Source: Lachnospiraceae bacterium (GTDB lineage: Bacteria; Bacillota; Clostridia; Lachnospirales; Lachnospiraceae). From it: DNA of 64,000 nt. The stretch covers positions 1 to 64,000 of the forward strand of contig SVFN01000002.1 of NCBI GenBank assembly GCA_015056815.1. The letters run 5' to 3'. Shown here in pieces: positions 32,326 to 40,638 of this stretch; within the stretch, counting starts at the first letter, position 1, and every line of letters begins with the position of its first letter. The notes below the pieces were generated by a model that worked only from the letters and a program-made list of their open reading frames with translations, was not told the DNA's origin and made no database searches. Both the position numbers and the translations under genes were made by a program.

Positions 32326-33795
32326 TTATAGAGCAGGATAAATATCCTTTAGTGCCGGATAAAGCTTTCGAAAGCTCCGGTAGCGTTCTTCATATTTGGC
32401 GACCAGCTCTGCCTCCGGCTCTATCGTCCCTGCCGTTTGTACGATCGCTTCCGCTGCTTTTTCCACAGAAGGGTAAGCACCCTGTGCGACCATCGCTAAC
32501 ATCGCACCGCCCATACCGGGGCCTTCCTCACAGGCAGGAATGTCGATTTTTAAGTTCAGGATATTGGCGATCATCCTGCGCCACAGAGGGCTCTTCGCAC
32601 CACCGCCGCAGATCTTCGCCCTCTCCATGCAGACACCGGCCGATTTCGCCGCCTCATACATGTCCCTGACGCCAAACGCAACGCCTTCTAAAACCGCCTG
32701 AACCATATCCTCTCTTGATGTATCCATGGACATTCCGATAAATGCTCCCCTTGCATCCACATCATTCCACGGACTTCTCTCACCCATCAGATAAGGAAGA
32801 AAATAGACATGATTCTCGCCAAGTCTGTCGATCCCTTCCTGGGATCCTGCATAGTCTTTTTCCTTGAGGATATCATCCATCCACCACTTGTTGCAGGAAG
32901 CTGCCGAAAGCATGCATCCCATCAGATGATACCTGCCGTCCGCATGCGCAAAGGCATGAAGCGCATTATTGGCATCCACCGCAAACTCATCCGCTGTAAT
33001 GAAAAGAGTACCACTGGTACCAAGAGAGATCGTACATTTGCCGCTCCCCACGGTACCGGTTCCCACTGCCGCGGCCGCATTGTCTCCTGCTCCGGCTGCG
33101 ATCACTACATCCGCGGAAAGTCCTAGTTCTTCTGCCAACTCCGGTTTCAACGTGCCGACTTTGTCATAGCTTTCATATAATTTCGGAAGCTGTTCTTCCC
33201 TGATATCGCACAGAGAAAGCATTTCCTTCGACCAGCACTTATGCTCCACATCCAACAGAAGCATACCGGAAGCATCCGAATAGTCCGTGCAAAAGCTTCC
33301 GGACAAGCGATAAGCAAGATAGTCCTTCGGAAGCATGATCTTTGCGATCTTTGCAAACAGCTCTGGCTCATTTTCCTTCATCCATAAAATCTTCGGTGCG
33401 GTAAATCCGGCAAACGCAATATTCCCCGTATACTGCGAAATCTTATCTCTGCCGATCTCTTCGTTGAAATACTTCACCTGCTTCTCGGTACGGCCGTCAT
33501 TCCACAAGATCGCCGGTCTAAGCACCTCATCGTTTTCATCCAGCACTACCAGTCCGTGCATCTGTCCGCCGAATCCGATCCCCGCAATCTGAGACTTGTC
33601 CACCTCCGAAATCAGTTCCTTTAATCCCTCCATAGACTTCTCATACCAGTCCGAGGGATTCTGCTCACTCCATCCCGGTTTCGGAAAAGAGAGAGGATAT
33701 TCCTTGGAAACGATCTTCGCGATCTGCCCCTTTTCGTCCATCAAAAGCAGCTTGACCGCAGATGTCCCCAGGTCAATACCCACATAAAACATCAT
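32326..33795 (-). CDS. xylB: Xylulokinase (FGGY family)
   Basis: The 489-residue FGGY carbohydrate kinase phosphorylates D-xylulose with ATP to give D-xylulose 5-phosphate for the pentose phosphate pathway. It shows the phosphate-1 motif GIDLGTSAVKLLL at the N-terminus, the XylB-like Gly-Gln-Met-His segment GFGGQMHGLV, the substrate-site region ILWNDGRT, and the adenosine motif ICGGGAKSPLWRR near the C-terminus. Length fits the family. AAGGGG lies five bases before the ATG at 33795; a GTG six bases upstream is an alternative. It is transcribed before the isomerase gene. No regulator is adjacent. Confidence 0.92.
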   Translation of the reverse strand: MMFYVGIDLGTSAVKLLLMDEKGQIAKIVSKEYPLSFPKPGWSEQNPSDWYEKSMEGLKELISEVDKSQIAGIGFGGQMHGLVVLDENDEVLRPAILWNDGRTEKQVKYFNEEIGRDKISQYTGNIAFAGFTAPKILWMKENEPELFAKIAKIMLPKDYLAYRLSGSFCTDYSDASGMLLLDVEHKCWSKEMLSLCDIREEQLPKLYESYDKVGTLKPELAEELGLSADVVIAAGAGDNAAAAVGTGTVGSGKCTISLGTSGTLFITADEFAVDANNALHAFAHADGRYHLMGCMLSAASCNKWWMDDILKEKDYAGSQEGIDRLGENHVYFLPYLMGERSPWNDVDARGAFIGMSMDTSREDMVQAVLEGVAFGVRDMYEAAKSAGVCMERAKICGGGAKSPLWRRMIANILNLKIDIPACEEGPGMGGAMLAMVAQGAYPSVEKAAEAIVQTAGTIEPEAELVAKYEERYRSFRKLYPALKDIYPAL

Positions 33796-33937
33796 TTTCA
33801 CCCCTTTTTGTCCTGTTTTTCGGGCACACTGAACATTTTAGTGCCCCATTGGCATACCGCCACTTACAAATATACCACACTTTCGATAGGAAACCAATAA
33901 AAAAAGTATTATTTTTATATAATTTGTCCCAAACGTC

Positions 33938-33962
33938 AAAAAGGGACCGCTTTCGCGGCCCC
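33938..33962 (-). terminator. Terminator of the carAB operon
   Basis: On the minus strand GGGGCCGC, a GAAA tetraloop and GCGGTCCC (33943-33962) are followed by TTTTT (33938-33942). It lies about 30 bases after the carB stop. Confidence 0.9.
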
Positions 33963-33994
33963 TCGTTATCATTTCTATCTATATGGCTCTGCTT

Positions 33995-36900
33995 TTATAA
34001 CTGTGCAATATCGATCAGTGACATCTCGCCTTCTCCTGCATGCTCTAAACTGGTCAAGAGTGCCTTGGCTGTATCTAAGCTGGTCAGACAATTGACGCCT
34101 GTCTCGATGGCGGTACGGCGGATCAGGAAACCATCACGGGATTTATCGCGTCCCTGGGTCGGTGTATCGATGACGAGGTCGATCCTGTGTCCTAACAGTA
34201 AGTCCATAACGGTCGGGGACTCCTGATGGATCTTATTGACCTTACGTGCCTTTACCCCGGCCTCCTTCAGTGCTGCTGCCGTAGAGCGTGTCGCATAGAT
34301 CGTATAACCGAGTTTCTCAAAGCGTCGCCCGATCTCGATGGCTTCTCCCTTATCCGCATCCTTGACCGTGATGATCAGCTGTTTATGCTTCGGCAGATCG
34401 ATCCCTGCTCCGAGAAACGCTTTGTAAAGAGCATCATTAAACGATCTGGAAATTCCCAGACATTCTCCGGTGGATTTCATTTCGGGTCCTAAGCTGATCT
34501 CAGCTCCCCGGATCTTCTCGAAGGAGAATACCGGCATCTTGATTGCAAAATAACCTGCCTGCGGCTGTAAGCCCGGTTCATAGCCAAGATCTTTGATCTT
34601 TTTGCCTAAGATCACATCCGTGGCAAGGTCAACGATCGGAATACCGGTCACTTTACTGATATAAGGAACCGTTCTGGAGGAACGGGGATTGACCTCGATC
34701 ACATAGACTTCATCTCCCACTGCGATAAACTGGATATTGATCAGACCGATGACATGAAGCGCCTTTGCCAGTCTTCTGGAATACTCCGCGATCGTCTCTT
34801 TTACTTTTTCACTGATGGTCGGCGCCGGATATACGGAAATACTGTCGCCGGAATGTACACCCGTTCTCTCGATATGCTCCATGATACCGGGTATCAGGAT
34901 ATCGGTACCGTCACAGACCGCATCCACCTCAAGCTCCTTGCCCATCAGGTATTTGTCTACCAGGATCGGATGATCCTGCGCATAACGATTGATCACCGCC
35001 ATGAATTCTTCAATCTCCGCGTCGGACAATGCGATCTGCATGCCCTGTCCGCCGAGCACATAGCTGGGACGCACCAGTACCGGATAACCCAGACGATTGG
35101 CAACCTCTTTCGCCTCCTCAGCCGTATAAACGGTTCCGCCTGCTGCTCTTGGGATTTCTGTCTCCTGTAAGATGCGGTCGAACAGTTCTCTGTCCTCCGC
35201 GGCATCCACATCCTCCGCCTTTGTCCCAAGGATCGGCACACCCATTTTCATCAGATCCTCCGTCAGCTTGATCGCAGTCTGTCCGCCAAACTGCACCACC
35301 GCTCCGTCCGGCTTCTCGATATTTACGATGTTCTCCACATCTTCAGCTGTCAGTGGCTCAAAATACAGTTTGTCCGCGATATCAAAATCGGTGCTGACCG
35401 TCTCCGGATTGTTGTTGACAATGATCGTCTCGTATCCGGCTTTGGAAAATGCCCAGGTCGCATGTACGGAACAAAAGTCAAACTCGATCCCCTGTCCGAT
35501 GCGGATCGGTCCGGAGCCAAGCACCAGAACTTTCTTTCTGTCATGTGTTTCCACCGCTTCATTCTCGCCGCCATAAACACTGTAATAATAAGGAGTCGCA
35601 GCCTCAAACTCCGCCGCACAGGTATCTACCATCTTATAGGCCGCCACGATACCGTTATCGTAGCGCATTTTTTTGATCTCATCCTCTGCGACACCTGTGA
35701 GACGTGAGATCACATTATCCGGGAACTCGATCCGCTTTGCCTCGCGTAAAAGCTCCACCGTAAGCGGTCCCTTTTTCAGTGCATCCTCCATCTCCACTAT
35801 AATGGCAAGCTTATCAATGAACCAGACATCCACCATCGTGATGTCATGGATCTCTTCATAGGTGATTCCTTTTCTGAGTGCCTCCGCGATCACGAAGATC
35901 CTCTGATCATCCACAATCTTTAAGCGTTCTAAAAGCTCCTCTCTGTTCAGATCCGAGAAATTATAGCTTAACAGACAGTCCACATGCTGCTCTAAGGAAC
36001 GGAGGGCTTTCATCAGACCGCCCTCAAAACTGTTACAGATGCTCATGACCTCTCCGGTCGCCTTCATCTGTGTGGTAAGAGTACGCTTCGCCGTGATGAA
36101 TTTATCAAACGGAAGTCTCGGTACCTTTACAACGCAATAGTCTAACGTAGGCTCAAAGCTTGCATAGGTCTTACCTGTGATCGCATTTTTGATCTCATCG
36201 AGCGTATAGCCGAGTGCGATCTTGGCCGCCACCTTCGCGATCGGATATCCCGTCGCCTTGGACGCAAGTGCGGAGGAACGGCTCACACGGGGATTTACTT
36301 CGATGACACAATATTCAAAGCTGGTAGGATGCAGGGCAAACTGTACGTTACATCCACCGGTGATCTTCAACTCATCAATGATATTAAGCGCGGAGGTACG
36401 AAGCATCTGATACTCTTTATCCGACAGCGTCTGACTGGGTGCCACTACGATGCTGTCTCCGGTATGCACGCCGACCGGATCGATGTTTTCCATGTTGCAG
36501 ACGGTGATACAGTTCCCGGCACTGTCACGCATGACTTCATACTCAATCTCTTTCCATCCGGCGATACAGCGCTCTACCAGCACCTGTCCCACACGGCTCA
36601 GTCTCAGACCGTTCTCCAGGATCTCCTCGATCTCCGTCTGATTGTGTGCGATACCGCCGCCGGATCCCCCAAGCGTATAAGCCGGGCGAAGCACAACGGG
36701 ATAACCGATCTTATTGGCAAACGCCACACCGTCCTCCACATTTTCCACCAGCAAAGAAGGAGCACAGGGCTCTCCGATACGCTCCATCAGATCTTTAAAC
36801 TCCTGACGACCTTCCGCATTGCGGATGGTCTCTGCCGTCGTACCAAGAAGCGTCACGCCGTGACTGTCCAGAAAGCCGGACTCAGCCAGCTCCATACCAA

Positions 36901-37192
36901 GGTTCAGACCGGCCTGTCCGCCCATGTTGGGTAAAAGGCTGTCAGGTTTTTCCTTCTCGATGATCTCTTTGATGACATCGACCGTCAAAGGCTCAATATA
37001 AACCTTGTCGGCAATGTTTTTGTCGGTCATGATGGTTGCGGGATTGGAATTGACGAGGATGACTTCGACGCCTTCCTCTTTTAAGGACCGGCATGCCTGT
37101 GTACCCGCGTAGTCAAACTCTGCTGCCTGTCCGATGACAATGGGACCGGAGCCTATTACCATTACTCTTTTTACGTTAGGATTCTTTGGCAT
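33995..37192 (-). CDS. carB: Carbamoyl-phosphate synthase large subunit
   Basis: CarB uses two ATP, bicarbonate and the ammonia channelled from CarA to make carbamoyl phosphate for pyrimidines and arginine. The 1065-residue product has the expected two homologous ATP-grasp halves (first half from VMVIGSGPIVIGQAAEFDYAG, second from VLVLGSGPIRIGQGIEFDFC), the oligomerisation region between them and the C-terminal MGS-like allosteric domain. Length is typical of bacteria. The start at 37192 lies one base after the carA stop, with GGAGGG overlapping the carA end, so translation is coupled. Confidence 0.97.
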   Translation of the reverse strand: MPKNPNVKRVMVIGSGPIVIGQAAEFDYAGTQACRSLKEEGVEVILVNSNPATIMTDKNIADKVYIEPLTVDVIKEIIEKEKPDSLLPNMGGQAGLNLGMELAESGFLDSHGVTLLGTTAETIRNAEGRQEFKDLMERIGEPCAPSLLVENVEDGVAFANKIGYPVVLRPAYTLGGSGGGIAHNQTEIEEILENGLRLSRVGQVLVERCIAGWKEIEYEVMRDSAGNCITVCNMENIDPVGVHTGDSIVVAPSQTLSDKEYQMLRTSALNIIDELKITGGCNVQFALHPTSFEYCVIEVNPRVSRSSALASKATGYPIAKVAAKIALGYTLDEIKNAITGKTYASFEPTLDYCVVKVPRLPFDKFITAKRTLTTQMKATGEVMSICNSFEGGLMKALRSLEQHVDCLLSYNFSDLNREELLERLKIVDDQRIFVIAEALRKGITYEEIHDITMVDVWFIDKLAIIVEMEDALKKGPLTVELLREAKRIEFPDNVISRLTGVAEDEIKKMRYDNGIVAAYKMVDTCAAEFEAATPYYYSVYGGENEAVETHDRKKVLVLGSGPIRIGQGIEFDFCSVHATWAFSKAGYETIIVNNNPETVSTDFDIADKLYFEPLTAEDVENIVNIEKPDGAVVQFGGQTAIKLTEDLMKMGVPILGTKAEDVDAAEDRELFDRILQETEIPRAAGGTVYTAEEAKEVANRLGYPVLVRPSYVLGGQGMQIALSDAEIEEFMAVINRYAQDHPILVDKYLMGKELEVDAVCDGTDILIPGIMEHIERTGVHSGDSISVYPAPTISEKVKETIAEYSRRLAKALHVIGLINIQFIAVGDEVYVIEVNPRSSRTVPYISKVTGIPIVDLATDVILGKKIKDLGYEPGLQPQAGYFAIKMPVFSFEKIRGAEISLGPEMKSTGECLGISRSFNDALYKAFLGAGIDLPKHKQLIITVKDADKGEAIEIGRRFEKLGYTIYATRSTAAALKEAGVKARKVNKIHQESPTVMDLLLGHRIDLVIDTPTQGRDKSRDGFLIRRTAIETGVNCLTSLDTAKALLTSLEHAGEGEMSLIDIAQL

Positions 37193-37193
37193 C

Positions 37194-38360
37194 TTACTTA
37201 CCCTCCATCATTTCTATAAATCGGTCAAACAGATAACCGGAGTCCTGCGGACCCGCACATGCTTCCGGATGATACTGCACTGTGAAAATATTCTTGCCGG
37301 TATAGGAAAGTCCTTCACAGGTTTGGTCATTGACATTGACAAATGCCGGAACGGCAACTGACGGATCAAGTTTATCCATATCAACGACATAGCCATGATT
37401 CTGGGATGAGATATAAACTCTCCCGGTCGCCAGATCCTTTACCGGATGATTGGCACCTCTATGCCCGTATTTCATTTTATAAGTGTCCGCCCCTGTCGCA
37501 AGCGCCATAAGCTGATGTCCGAGACAGATCCCAAAGATCGCGATGTCCGAATCATAGAGCCTGCGGATCTCGGCTATGATCTCACCGCATTCCTTCGGGT
37601 CGCCGGGGCCGTTGCTGAGCATGATGCCATCCGGAGCATCGGCAATGATCTCTTCTGCTTTTGTATGGGCGGGATAAACCGTGACGTCACAGCCTCTGGC
37701 TGCTAAAGAATCAGCAATATTCGCTTTGGCGCCAAAATCGAACAATGCGACTTTTTTGCCAATTCCGTTCAGTTTTTTGACAAGGGAAGGTTTCTTTTCT
37801 TTCTCCCCTGTGTAGCGTGCAGAGCCGGAAACCGGACCGTTTTCGGAAAGATCATGCACGCCGGCAATGGTATATTTTTCTTTACAGGTGACTTTCTCGA
37901 CCACTTTACCGGTCGTATAGGCTTTTAATTCAGGAAGCAGTTCATCCAAATTATAAGACTCATTCGTGGTAATGCAACCGTTCATGGTACCTTTTTCACG
38001 CAGCAGCTTGGTCAGCGCCCTCGTGTCAATACCGGCGATCCCGGGAACTTCGTATCTGGCCAAAAGCTCCTGCAGAGAAACATCGCTCCGAAAATTGCTG
38101 GGGATCCTTGACAGCTCACGCACGATAAATCCGTCCGGCCAAAGGGACTTCGATTCCATATCCTCTAGGCAGACACCGTAGTTGCCAATGAGGGGATAGG
38201 TCATGCATACCGCCTGCCCTGCATAGGACGGATCCGTCAGAACTTCCAGATAACCAGCCATGGATGTGTTGAACACGATCTCACTGATCACTTCTTTTTC
38301 GGCGCCGATGTGAATTCCTTCAAAAACGGTGCCGTCTTCCAGAATTAAAAAAGCCTTCAT
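37194..38360 (-). CDS. carA: Carbamoyl-phosphate synthase small subunit
   Basis: CarA is the glutaminase subunit that supplies ammonia to CarB. The 388-residue protein has the N-terminal CPSase small domain (GTVFEGIHIGAEKE... STAGY-like NTSMAGYLEVLTDPSYAGQ) and a C-terminal class I glutamine amidotransferase domain with GICLGHQL (catalytic Cys) and a C-terminal HPEA (catalytic His and Glu). It leads a two-gene operon with carB. AAGGAGAG lies upstream of the ATG, and a consensus promoter is present at 38390-38418. I see no obvious PyrR-type attenuator in the short leader. Confidence 0.96.
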   Translation of the reverse strand: MKAFLILEDGTVFEGIHIGAEKEVISEIVFNTSMAGYLEVLTDPSYAGQAVCMTYPLIGNYGVCLEDMESKSLWPDGFIVRELSRIPSNFRSDVSLQELLARYEVPGIAGIDTRALTKLLREKGTMNGCITTNESYNLDELLPELKAYTTGKVVEKVTCKEKYTIAGVHDLSENGPVSGSARYTGEKEKKPSLVKKLNGIGKKVALFDFGAKANIADSLAARGCDVTVYPAHTKAEEIIADAPDGIMLSNGPGDPKECGEIIAEIRRLYDSDIAIFGICLGHQLMALATGADTYKMKYGHRGANHPVKDLATGRVYISSQNHGYVVDMDKLDPSVAVPAFVNVNDQTCEGLSYTGKNIFTVQYHPEACAGPQDSGYLFDRFIEMMEGK

Positions 38361-38389
38361 TTTATCACTCTCCTTCGCATAATCGACTT

Positions 38390-38418
38390 ATTGTAGCACA
38401 ATTCTGTTTTGGGTTCAA
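38390..38418 (-). promoter_or_regulatory. Promoter of carAB
   Basis: On the minus strand TTGAAC (38413-38418), a 17-bp spacer and TACAAT (38390-38395) lie about 30 bases upstream of the carA start. The short leader leaves little room for an attenuator. Confidence 0.8.
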
Positions 38419-38461
38419 CTTCTGTTTTAGAAATCAGCAGAAATTTTTATAGTTACTTTAT

Positions 38462-38490
38462 TAGACATCTGTTTCAAATTCCTTTATAAT
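38462..38490 (+). promoter_or_regulatory. Promoter of the moxR operon
   Basis: TAGACA (38462-38467), a 17-bp spacer and a perfect TATAAT (38485-38490) lie about 105 bases before the moxR start. Confidence 0.78.
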
Positions 38491-38595
38491 AGAACGTATT
38501 GAAAAAAAACTGGGCAGTGCAAATGGGCACTCGGTTTTCAGAATGAATCAACGGAGAAAAAATGTTTTCCGAGTCTTTAATATCAGGAGGTTCTT

Positions 38596-39525
38596 ATGAA
38601 CAACACACTTTTACAGGTTAAATCAGAGATTCAAAAGGTCATCCGCGGCAAAGATGATATCATTGATATGGTCCTCATCTCGATGCTTGCGGGCGGGCAC
38701 ATCTTACTGGAGGATATCCCGGGCGTCGGCAAGACGACTCTTGCGGTCGCATTATCCAGAGCAGTCTCTCTTTCTTATAAACGTATGCAGTTTACTCCCG
38801 ATGTCCTTCCGAGTGACATTCTGGGTTTCAGTCTTTATGACGCTAAGACAGGGGAATTTACGTATCGCCCCGGCGCAATCTTTGCCAATCTGTTTCTGGC
38901 AGATGAGATCAACCGTACCTCTCCCAAAACACAGTCCGCACTTTTGGAGGTTATGGAGGAGAAAAAAGTTACGGTTGACGGTGTAACACGCACACTCTCC
39001 GAGCCGTTTTTTGTCATTGCCACCCAGAATCCGGTGGGGGCCTCCGGCACGCAGAAGCTTCCGGATTCACAGCTTGACCGCTTCTTCGTGAAATTAAGCC
39101 TCGGTTATCCGGATCATGCATCTGCTACCGATATCCTGCGCGGGCACAGCATGGATCAGATCGATCTGGTCTATCCGGTCTGTAACGGTGACGATTTCAT
39201 TGCCATGCAGCAGAAGGCCTCCGATGTTTTCTGTAAGGACGAGCTTTTAAATTATATCGTAAGCCTGATCGAAGCGACCCGTGATAACGAAAACCTGAGT
39301 CTCGGCATCAGTCCCCGTGGCAGTCTTGCCCTGTTAAAAATGAGTAAAGCCCATGCTTTTTATATGGACCGGGAATATGTAACACCGGAAGACATTCATG
39401 CTGTTTTTTATGCTGTGACCAATCACCGCATGCAGCTCTCCACCAGAGCCCGGGCGGCAGGCGCCAATGAGCTTTCCGTCACTCAGGAGATCCTTCGAAC
39501 CGTACCGATCCCGCGACTGGGGTAG
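38596..39525 (+). CDS. MoxR family AAA+ ATPase
   Basis: The 309-residue ATPase matches the MoxR family, chaperone-like AAA+ proteins that work with DUF58/VWA and membrane transglutaminase proteins encoded beside them. Walker A is GVGKTT (43-48), Walker B lies in LFLADEINR (about 99-107), sensor 1 lies in FVIATQNPV and the C-terminal lid is intact. AGGAGG precedes the ATG. It leads a three-gene plus-strand operon with a DUF58 gene and a TgpA-like gene, the classic MoxR arrangement, thought to act in envelope protein assembly or activation. Confidence 0.93.
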   Translation: MNNTLLQVKSEIQKVIRGKDDIIDMVLISMLAGGHILLEDIPGVGKTTLAVALSRAVSLSYKRMQFTPDVLPSDILGFSLYDAKTGEFTYRPGAIFANLFLADEINRTSPKTQSALLEVMEEKKVTVDGVTRTLSEPFFVIATQNPVGASGTQKLPDSQLDRFFVKLSLGYPDHASATDILRGHSMDQIDLVYPVCNGDDFIAMQQKASDVFCKDELLNYIVSLIEATRDNENLSLGISPRGSLALLKMSKAHAFYMDREYVTPEDIHAVFYAVTNHRMQLSTRARAAGANELSVTQEILRTVPIPRLG

Positions 39526-39597
39526 AGCCTCTTCGGTATTTTCATTGCTACTTTGAGGCTTCAAAATGAAAGTCACTCATTTTCAGGAGGTTTTCCT

Positions 39598-40638
39598 TTG
39601 TTTCAAAAAATAAAAAATATCATCTCCTACATTATCATGTTGATCCTGCTGCTGATCGCCGCCTTATTTTACAGACAGGCTTTTCTTGTGATGCTGCTTC
39701 TGATCATGTGCATACTTCCTGTGCTCTCGATCCGCATCTGCAGGTATACATTCGACCGGCTGAAGACTTCGATCCGCTCAGCTTCCTATGAATCCCAGAA
39801 AGGTCTGACGATCCCACTGACCCTTTGCCTTCATAATCCATTGTTCTTTCCGCTTTTGCATGTGGAATGCACCCTTGAGATCCGGTCACAGTTTTATCCT
39901 AAGAAGGAAGCGGTCACTTATATTCTTCCGGCAACTGCGAGAAAGGACACTCCTCTCGTACTGCCCGTGACCTATGCACACTGTGGACTGTTTCAGATAA
40001 AGCTTTTATCGGTTAAGACTTATGATTATCTGCATTTTATGTCCTTTTCAAGAGAAGAAACAACACACTGCCAGGTCATCATCCTTCCGGATTCCACAAC
40101 CGAAGTGAGCTTTCATCCCACACTCTACGGCGAAGGCTTTGATGAGTATGAATCCTCCCAAAAGAAAGGGAATGCTTCCGCCAACGTTACGGATATCCGC
40201 GAATACCAGCCCGGTGACAGACTGCAACTGATCCACTGGAAGCTCTCTGCCAAGATTGACAAGCTGATGGTCAAGGAAAACGAATCCACCTCGTCTCATC
40301 AGTTCTTCGTCCTGTTGGAATTATTCTACGATGAGAAATATCCGGATCTTTTGGATAAAGCGATTGAATATGCGTATTCGTTATCCAGGGAACTGATCCT
40401 TGCCGGGGAGAACTTTTTCTTTGGCTATTATTCCACACGGCTCGGAGAATTTGCTTCCTTCCCGATCCATACACAAGAGGATCTGATCCGCGCCTTGTGT
40501 GAGGCGTTTTATGAAACACCTTATACCGAAAAAGATCTTGGACGGAACATTTTTGAAGGAAGCGGTATGATCAAAGGCACCTTATTACAGGTCACACATG
40601 AAGGAGTATTCGATGAAATTGCTCAAAAGATCAGTTGA
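39598..40638 (+). CDS. DUF58 domain membrane protein
   Basis: The 346-residue protein starts most likely at a TTG (39598), because AGGAGG lies seven bases before it; an upstream ATG frame lacks a ribosome-binding site and would add 15 unlike residues. Two transmembrane helices (about 8-42) precede a soluble domain with the DUF58 hallmark DIREYQPGDRLQLIHWKLSA (about 200-220) and a von Willebrand A-like C-terminal half. It is the usual partner of MoxR ATPases. It overlaps the transglutaminase gene by 26 bases, which implies coupled translation. Confidence 0.9.
   Translation: MFQKIKNIISYIIMLILLLIAALFYRQAFLVMLLLIMCILPVLSIRICRYTFDRLKTSIRSASYESQKGLTIPLTLCLHNPLFFPLLHVECTLEIRSQFYPKKEAVTYILPATARKDTPLVLPVTYAHCGLFQIKLLSVKTYDYLHFMSFSREETTHCQVIILPDSTTEVSFHPTLYGEGFDEYESSQKKGNASANVTDIREYQPGDRLQLIHWKLSAKIDKLMVKENESTSSHQFFVLLELFYDEKYPDLLDKAIEYAYSLSRELILAGENFFFGYYSTRLGEFASFPIHTQEDLIRALCEAFYETPYTEKDLGRNIFEGSGMIKGTLLQVTHEGVFDEIAQKIS

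Noticed and set aside
37194-38420. A PyrR-type attenuator before carA
   Set aside because: The predicted promoter is only about 30 bases from the start codon, leaving no room for an anti-terminator/terminator leader.
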